A stretch of DNA of 11,515 nucleotides from assembly GCA_015494595.1 (NCBI GenBank), contig WGAX01000174.1:1-11515 (forward strand), given 5' to 3'. Made by a program: the position numbers and the translations under genes. This stretch comes from Nitratiruptor sp. GTDB lineage: Bacteria; Campylobacterota; Campylobacteria; Campylobacterales; Nitratiruptoraceae. How positions within the stretch are numbered: position 1 is the stretch's first letter; the number at the start of each line of letters is the position of its first letter. This document shows, piece by piece, positions 7,111 to 11,515 of this stretch. Under the pieces are notes generated by a model. That model worked only from the letters and a program-made list of their open reading frames with translations, had not been told where the DNA came from and made no database searches.

Positions 7111-7138
7111 ATTGTAACTATTTTTGATAAAATAGCAA
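7111..7138 (-). promoter_or_regulatory. Candidate sigma-70 promoter for the nickel transporter-hyp operon
   Basis: On the minus strand TTGCTA (7138-7133) and TACAAT (7116-7111) are 16 nt apart, a reasonable -35/-10 pair. They place transcription start near 7104, leaving a leader of about 20 nt before the transporter ATG. Such a short leader leaves no room for a riboswitch. It is found by inspection only. Confidence 0.45.
7128..7133 (+). promoter_or_regulatory. Candidate -10 element for the transposase-like gene
   Basis: TAAAAT preceded by TTTTTGA lies on the plus strand about 50 nt before the ATG at 7182. AT-rich -10 elements without a clear -35 are common in Campylobacterota. It would overlap the opposing operon promoter, so the two divergent units could compete. 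This is weak evidence. Confidence 0.25.
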
Positions 7139-7181
7139 TTAAAAAGTGCTTTTCTTCTATTTTTTTGGAACAAGGAAAAAG

Positions 7182-7823
7182 ATGCATTGTCCTCAGTGCA
7201 AAAATCAAATCCTCTACCACTTGGCCAACGGCTATAAAAAGTGCAAAAGCTGCGGCAAAAAATTTAGTCCCAAAAAGCTTGATCGACAAAAAGAGATACT
7301 CCACTGCTTTTGTCAAAACCTCTCAATCCTTACCTGCAGTCAAAAAACTAAAATTAGCTACATGAGCATAAAGCGCTTTTATGAAAAGATACGAAAAGAG
7401 ATAGCTGTTTTTTTGGAGCTTTCATACCAAAAAAGAGAGACTATCGTAGCCTATGATGAGTATATCTATATTCCCAAAAGCAAGCGGAGCAAAAAAGAGG
7501 CGATTTTTGAGGGGTTTGATGTGCTTAGCTTTGATTATGGAGGCAAAATCTACAATATCCTCATGCCAGAACTCTCCCGCTATAAGCAGAGCTTCATTGA
7601 TGATGGACTGCATGAAGTCTACTATAAAGAGCTAAAAAACTTCCTGCTTTTTCATAAAATATCCAATACCAAAAATCCCAACCTCATCACTCAATTTTGG
7701 CTCTTTTTTGAGGATTTCATTACAAAATTTAAGGGAATTGATAAAGAGAACTTCTTCTACTACCTCAAAGAAGCGGAGTTTAAATTCAATTTTGACTGTA
7801 AGGAATTGCAAGAGATTCTTTAA
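7182..7823 (+). CDS. IS1595-like transposase relative, degenerate active site
   Basis: A 213-residue protein resembling the transposases of the IS1595 family. It begins with a zinc ribbon (Cys3-x2-Cys6 and Cys21-x2-Cys24, with NGYKKCKSCGKKFSP). A DDE-like core then shows AYDEYIYIP (first Asp, 92), IDDG (second Asp at 140 or 141), and an end LITQFWLFFEDFITKFKGID followed by YYLKEAEFKFN. The usual third-acid segment in these transposases is of the form NGIENFW; here Thr170 stands where the Glu is expected. The spacing from second Asp to this point is short (29-30 residues). I saw no terminal inverted repeats. The reading frame is intact, with an AAGGA site (7172-7176) before the ATG. An upstream in-frame GTG at 7146 is possible but less likely. 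It may be a decaying IS remnant or a protein kept for another role. Confidence 0.65.
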   Translation: MHCPQCKNQILYHLANGYKKCKSCGKKFSPKKLDRQKEILHCFCQNLSILTCSQKTKISYMSIKRFYEKIRKEIAVFLELSYQKRETIVAYDEYIYIPKSKRSKKEAIFEGFDVLSFDYGGKIYNILMPELSRYKQSFIDDGLHEVYYKELKNFLLFHKISNTKNPNLITQFWLFFEDFITKFKGIDKENFFYYLKEAEFKFNFDCKELQEIL

Positions 7824-7869
7824 AATTTTTTAACTAATATTATAAAAAGTAGTGTTATCATTTGATTAT

Positions 7870-7951
7870 TTGGCTAAAAGTTATCTTAGAGCTTGAGCAG
7901 CTATACGACTAAAAATAAACTTGGCTCTATATGATGGCAATAGTTATCTTA
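7870..7951 (+). repeat. Two-part direct repeat TTGGCT...AGTTATCTTA upstream of the flavoprotein gene
   Basis: TTGGCT occurs at 7870-7875 and 7921-7926, and AGTTATCTTA at 7879-7888 and 7942-7951. The two words keep the same order in both copies, 3 nt apart in the first and 15 nt apart in the second. The second copy lies directly before the ribosome binding site of the gene at 7966. It could be a partial duplication or a repeated regulator site. The rest of the 142-nt gap (7824-7965) is very AT-rich and holds no gene; no convincing promoter was identified. Confidence 0.4.
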
Positions 7952-7965
7952 TAAGGATTACATTT

Positions 7966-9150
7966 ATGAAAAAAGTAGTGATCATAGGTGGCGGATATGG
8001 CGGTATCAAGGCTTTGCAAACATTTGCAAAAAAAAGTAGCAATCTTCATATTACCCTTATAGATCAGCACACATACCACTATCTGCAAACAGAAAGTTAC
8101 GATTTGGTAGCTTCCAAAAAAGCGATAGAGGAAACTTTTGTCTATCTCCCAACTCTTGTGAACAGTTTTGGAGAAAATTTTCAATTTGTGCATGATGAAA
8201 TACACAATATCGAAGGAAAAAAAGTTTTAGGCAAAAATGGAGTATATGAGTTTGATTATCTCATAATCGCAACAGGTAGTGTTACAAAATTTCTAAAAGG
8301 ATTTGAACAAAAAGGGAGATACTCATTAGGAGTTAAAAGCCTTCGATCAGCACTCAATATCAAGCAATATTTCGAAAGTGAACTTTTTGACAGACTGGAG
8401 CCAAAAAGAGCACAAAAGAAGTTTACCATTATCATTATAGGAGGTGGGCTCAGTGGCGTCGAGATAGCAGCAGAAATGAGAGCATTTTTTAATAGATACG
8501 TAAAAGAGAATGCCTTAAGTTGTGGGAACATTCATATCAAACTCATATCAAAACATATCTTAAAAAATCAACCTCAATTTATACAAAAAAAAGTATTGAA
8601 AAGATTGAAACAGCTTGGTATTGAAATAGTTCCTTATTATGTCAAAGAGATCCAAGAGCAAACCGCTCTGTTTGACAACGATAAAAAAATAGAATTTGAT
8701 TTTGCCATTTTTGCAGGTGGAATTTCACCTGCACCTCTTATTCAAAATCTTTCTTTTCCAAAAGATGCAAGAGGTTTTTTGATTGTCAACCAATATTTGC
8801 AAGTACAAAACAATATCTACGCTATTGGCGATTGTGCACTTTTATTAGACCAAAATAAAAAACCGATTCCTCCTACAGCACAAAGTGCCGAACAAAGTGG
8901 TATTATAGCGGCACAAAATATTTTACGTTCTATCAAAAAGAGACCTCTTAAAATAGCAAATATCAAATTGCGTGGTTTGGCCATCGCTTTAGGTGGAAAG
9001 TATGCGGTTGTCATTACACCACTTGGTTTGGTTATTGAAGGTCTATTTGGTTGGATAATAAAAAAAGGAATTGAATATTACTACAAAATACCACTAAAAT
9101 TAAAAGCTCTTAAAGGATATCAAAAATTACGACTTTGTAAAGGATCTTAA
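7966..9150 (+). CDS. FAD-dependent NAD(P)H oxidoreductase, type-II NADH dehydrogenase-like
   Basis: A 394-residue flavoprotein of the two-dinucleotide-binding-domain type, probably a membrane-associated NADH:quinone oxidoreductase (NDH-2). It has the FAD-binding GGGYGG (8-13) right after the first strand, ATGS (102-105), a second nucleotide-binding motif GGGLSGVE (159-166), YAIGDC (285-290) with the FAD-contacting Asp289, and AQSAEQ (305-310), which corresponds to the quinone-site AQ region of NDH-2. The C-terminus (about 353-385) is amphipathic and basic, fitting a monotopic membrane anchor. Lack of obvious redox cysteines at the sulfide:quinone oxidoreductase positions argues against that sister family, but not conclusively. 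I chose the ATG at 7966 instead of the TTG at 7921, because the protein then starts at the first strand and has a TAAGGA site 8 nt before it. It is AT-richer than the hyp genes. Its stop overlaps that of hypF. Confidence 0.8.
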   Translation: MKKVVIIGGGYGGIKALQTFAKKSSNLHITLIDQHTYHYLQTESYDLVASKKAIEETFVYLPTLVNSFGENFQFVHDEIHNIEGKKVLGKNGVYEFDYLIIATGSVTKFLKGFEQKGRYSLGVKSLRSALNIKQYFESELFDRLEPKRAQKKFTIIIIGGGLSGVEIAAEMRAFFNRYVKENALSCGNIHIKLISKHILKNQPQFIQKKVLKRLKQLGIEIVPYYVKEIQEQTALFDNDKKIEFDFAIFAGGISPAPLIQNLSFPKDARGFLIVNQYLQVQNNIYAIGDCALLLDQNKKPIPPTAQSAEQSGIIAAQNILRSIKKRPLKIANIKLRGLAIALGGKYAVVITPLGLVIEGLFGWIIKKGIEYYYKIPLKLKALKGYQKLRLCKGS

Positions 9151-9161
9151 CATTCCTTTGC
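9137..9161. other. Weak inverted repeat over the convergent gene ends
   Basis: AAAGGA (9139-9144) and TCCTTT (9154-9159) face each other across a 9-nt loop, and the stem can be extended by a G-U and a G-C pair. It is centred on the overlapping stop codons of hypF and the flavoprotein gene. No T-run follows closely on either strand, so it is at best a weak bidirectional terminator. Confidence 0.25.
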
Positions 9162-11255
9162 CCACCAAATCTGTCCAAGGCTTATACCCCCATCATTTGG
9201 CGGAAAAAGGGAGGGGATGAAGAAGTCGATGTTGTTTATTCGAAGCTCTTTTGCGCAAAGCTCAATGAGAGTTTTATTTTGAAAAACTCCTCCACTAAGA
9301 ATTACAGGCAAGTTCTCTTTTTTGGCAATAAAGAGCACAATCTTAGCTAAAGTATTGAGAAATTTTGTAGGAATTTGCTCTTTATTATCTGCGAACATAG
9401 CAGCAAAATCGATGACAATCTCCCTGCCATCAAGCCAAAAGTCATAATGCTCTTTTATCTCTTTTTCATAAGCCTTCTCCATCAAAAGCCCGCTATAGCC
9501 CTCATACTCTTGCACCTTGCATAGCCCACTAAGACACGCCACAGCATCAAAGAGCCTGCCAACAGAGCTTGTAGTAAAAGCGTTGTATTGAAGCGCCAAT
9601 CTAAAGACTTTATCATCCACCTCTTCATAGAAAGCATGACGCAGGCTCTCTTCTTGCCAGCGAAGATCCTTTATAGCCCTCTCACCTCCTGCAATCTTGA
9701 AGTATTTAAAATGGTAAGCCCTACTATCTCCTACAAACACCTCTCCGCCCCAAATGTTACCATCATCGCCATATCCCGTGCCATCCCAGATAAAAGCGCA
9801 AAACTTTTGATCTCTTAACGGATGCTCTGTTAGCTGCATCTCTGCAAGTGCTGCATAAAGATGTGCTTTGTGGTGCTGCAGCTCTTTACACGCAATCCCT
9901 AAGCTTCTTGCATACTGGCTTGTCTCATACTTTGGATGCTTATCACATACCACCTGCTCAAACTCTATATCATACATCTTTTGCAAATCTTTAACAACTT
10001 GCTTAAAATACTCAAAGCTTTGCAAGCTCTTTATGTCGCCAATATGGGGAGAAACGATCAAAGTGTTTTCAAAGCCAATGGCGATGGTGTTTTTTTGCCT
10101 AGCGCCCACCGCCAATGTTGGCTTCATGGTAAAACTGGTAGCAAAACTTCTTGGAGCAAAACCTCTAGATAGTCTATAAAAAAGTGGCTTTTTGTCTGCT
10201 ATTGTCATCACACTATCATCACAGCTTCTAACAATCTCTCTATCATAGTAGAGCACTTTGCTGCAGAGCTTTTTTACCTCCTCTTCATCTTTAATGATTG
10301 GTTCATCGCTAAGATTAGCACTTGTTACTATCAAAGGCTCATTGATGAAACTAAAAAGCAGCGCATAAATAGGAGAATACGGCAAAAAGACGCCAAGCCT
10401 ATCAATATCTGGCGCAACCTCATCAAAAACTTTTTTTGCTTTGCAAATGACTATGGGACGCTCTTGGGAGGTGATGAAGCGCTCCTCTTGCCGGCTTACT
10501 TCACACACCTCCTTTATCGCCTCAATGGAAGGAAACATCAAGGCAAAGGGCTTTTTGGATCGTCTCTTAATTGATCGTATCTTACTAGCCGTCTCAATTT
10601 TGCCAACGAGATGAAAGCCTCCCATCCCCTTAATGGCCACCACTTCACCCAGCTCTAAAGCTTTGGCACATCTTTTAATTGCTTCATAGCCTAAAGCATC
10701 CTCAAAATAGAGCGTTGGCCCACACTGATTGCATCCAATTGGCTGTGCGTGGAAAAACCTAGAGGCTGGATCGTTATATTCTCTCTCACACTCCTTGCAC
10801 ATAATAAATGCGACCATTGAAGTGTTTTTGCGATCATAGGGAAGATCTTTTATGATAGTGTATCTAGGGCCACAATGGGTGCAGTTGATAAGAGGATAGT
10901 GATATCGCCTAGAAGCTGGATCAAAAAGATCCCTCTCGCACTCCTTGCATAGCGACATATCTGGCAGCAGCAAAGCGCTTTTTTGGCTCTTTTGGCTCTC
11001 TAAAATACTAAAGCCATCAAACACATGGCAAGGAGTTTTTTCAATCTCAATAGCATCCACTCTTGCTAGAGGAGGAAGATTTTGCCTTAAAGCCTCAATG
11101 AACTCTTTTGGCTTCGTATCTACCACAATCTCCACGCCATCGCTACGGTTTCTCACATATCCTTTAAGCCCCATTTTACATGCAAGATTATATACGAAGG
11201 GGCGAAAGCCAACCCCTTGTACAATCCCTTGCACAAAAATCTTATAGCACGCCAT
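9147..11255 (-). CDS. hypF: Hydrogenase maturation carbamoyltransferase HypF
   Basis: HypF turns carbamoyl phosphate and ATP into a carbamoyl-adenylate and hands the carbamoyl group to HypE, the first step of cyanide-ligand synthesis. All four domains are seen in order: acylphosphatase (about 1-90, with GIVQGVGFRPFVYNLA at 10-25); two zinc fingers of the C-x2-C-x18-C-x2-C form (Cys103/106/125/128 and Cys153/156/175/178); a YrdC/Sua5-like domain (about 190-370, with SKKPFALMFPS and TSANLSDEPI); and a Kae1-like domain (about 380-702, with metal-binding HHKAH at 461-465, DGTGYGDDG at 491-499, GRLFDAVA and LSGGVFQN, ending in PPNDGGISLGQ). At 702 residues it is slightly shorter than E. coli HypF (about 750). 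The start overlaps the preceding HydE-like gene by 14 nt. It is separated from the other hyp genes by two genes on the opposite strand. Confidence 0.97.
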   Translation of the reverse strand: MACYKIFVQGIVQGVGFRPFVYNLACKMGLKGYVRNRSDGVEIVVDTKPKEFIEALRQNLPPLARVDAIEIEKTPCHVFDGFSILESQKSQKSALLLPDMSLCKECERDLFDPASRRYHYPLINCTHCGPRYTIIKDLPYDRKNTSMVAFIMCKECEREYNDPASRFFHAQPIGCNQCGPTLYFEDALGYEAIKRCAKALELGEVVAIKGMGGFHLVGKIETASKIRSIKRRSKKPFALMFPSIEAIKEVCEVSRQEERFITSQERPIVICKAKKVFDEVAPDIDRLGVFLPYSPIYALLFSFINEPLIVTSANLSDEPIIKDEEEVKKLCSKVLYYDREIVRSCDDSVMTIADKKPLFYRLSRGFAPRSFATSFTMKPTLAVGARQKNTIAIGFENTLIVSPHIGDIKSLQSFEYFKQVVKDLQKMYDIEFEQVVCDKHPKYETSQYARSLGIACKELQHHKAHLYAALAEMQLTEHPLRDQKFCAFIWDGTGYGDDGNIWGGEVFVGDSRAYHFKYFKIAGGERAIKDLRWQEESLRHAFYEEVDDKVFRLALQYNAFTTSSVGRLFDAVACLSGLCKVQEYEGYSGLLMEKAYEKEIKEHYDFWLDGREIVIDFAAMFADNKEQIPTKFLNTLAKIVLFIAKKENLPVILSGGVFQNKTLIELCAKELRINNIDFFIPSLFPPNDGGISLGQIWWAKEC

Positions 11256-11515
11256 AAATGCCGTTTAGTCCATCCGTAGGAAATTCTTGATTGAGCCTTA
11301 CATTTGGCACATTGCCCGTAAATCTGCTAATAAAGGGAGAGTTTGTGACGAATTTGCCAGCCAATAAAAAGTGCTCTACCTTGAGCTCAGCACCTAAGCT
11401 TCTTAGCTGCTGCGATACAAACTCACCAAGGGACTCAAAAATGCTATAGGCTAAAAGAGTGCTTTTGGCTTCAGCCAAGCGAAAGCTCATAAGCGATGCA
11501 TAGAAGGCCTCATAG
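11242..11515 (-). CDS. hydE: HydE-like (HypF-related, Kae1-like domain) hydrogenase accessory protein, C-terminal fragment
   Basis: The frame is open to the right edge, so only about the last 90 codons are present; the ATG at 11490 is internal. The visible end contains HFLLAGKFVTNSPFISRF and then EFPTDGLNGIYGVL. Laid beside the end of HypF (VILSGGVFQNKTLIELC, then LFPPNDGGISLGQ), it shows the same order of strand, Asn-containing turn and Gly-rich end, so it looks like a diverged Kae1-like domain. In Wolinella and Helicobacter the hydABCDE cluster ends with hydE, an accessory gene; position just before hypF and the hydrogenase context fit that. The stop lies 14 nt inside hypF, so the two are coupled. 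The family relation is by eye; the symbol is a best guess. Confidence 0.5.
   Translation of the reverse strand, partial: YEAFYASLMSFRLAEAKSTLLAYSIFESLGEFVSQQLRSLGAELKVEHFLLAGKFVTNSPFISRFTGNVPNVRLNQEFPTDGLNGIYGVL

Noticed and set aside
7084..7181. Possible nickel/cobalt riboswitch or structured leader ahead of the transporter gene
   Set aside because: The likely promoter leaves a leader of about 20 nt, and no folded motif was seen.
7816..7846. AT-rich palindrome after the transposase-like gene as a terminator
   Set aside because: The stem would be A/T only, with no GC pairs, so it would be too unstable to call.
7084..7965. Complete insertion sequence around the transposase-like gene
   Set aside because: No matching terminal inverted repeats or target-site duplications could be found by eye in the flanks.
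10740..10940. Near-repeat of DNA within hypF (two Cys-rich segments about 150 bp apart)
   Set aside because: This is the normal pair of HypF zinc fingers, not a novel repeat.

Overview
The window reads as a chromosomal segment of a hydrogen-oxidising Campylobacterota (Epsilonproteobacteria). The evidence is a densely packed NiFe-hydrogenase maturation locus, an apparent HydE-type protein next to hypF, moderately AT-rich DNA and strong AAGGAG-type ribosome binding sites. The genus cannot be fixed from the sequence; a Nitratiruptor-, Hydrogenimonas- or Sulfurovum-like vent organism is a guess.

Layout, right to left (minus strand). The right edge (11515-11242) holds the 3' end of a HypF-related, HydE-like accessory gene that overlaps the start of hypF (11255-9147). 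hypF ends tail-to-tail against a plus-strand block: a small IS1595-like transposase relative with a damaged active site (7182-7823) and a type-II NADH-dehydrogenase-like flavoprotein (7966-9150). This block is AT-richer than its surroundings and splits the maturation genes in two. To its left a long minus-strand operon runs from about 7104 to beyond the left edge: a NicO-type nickel transporter, hypB, hypC, hypD, hypE, hypX, hypA, a small exported beta-sandwich protein, a cobO-type corrinoid adenosyltransferase and the first 50 codons of a TonB-dependent outer-membrane receptor. Spacing from the transporter to cobO is 9 nt or less, mostly overlapping stops and starts, so translation is probably coupled.

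How it works together: HypF and HypE make the cyanide ligands from carbamoyl phosphate. HypC and HypD assemble the Fe(CN)2CO unit. HypX gives an oxygen-tolerant source of CO. HypA and HypB insert nickel brought in by the transporter. The tail of the operon turns to corrinoid (or other metal chelate) handling, so one transcript may serve nickel and cobalt metabolism together.

Most notable points: hypX inside an apparently complete hypBCDE-A operon of this group; the unexplained exported protein between hypA and cobO; the cobO-TonB receptor tail; the degenerate transposase-like gene in an AT-rich island splitting the locus; and the convergent hypF/flavoprotein ends that share a TTAA. No RNA gene, CRISPR array, intact insertion sequence or riboswitch was recognised. 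No intergenic gap exceeds 300 bases.
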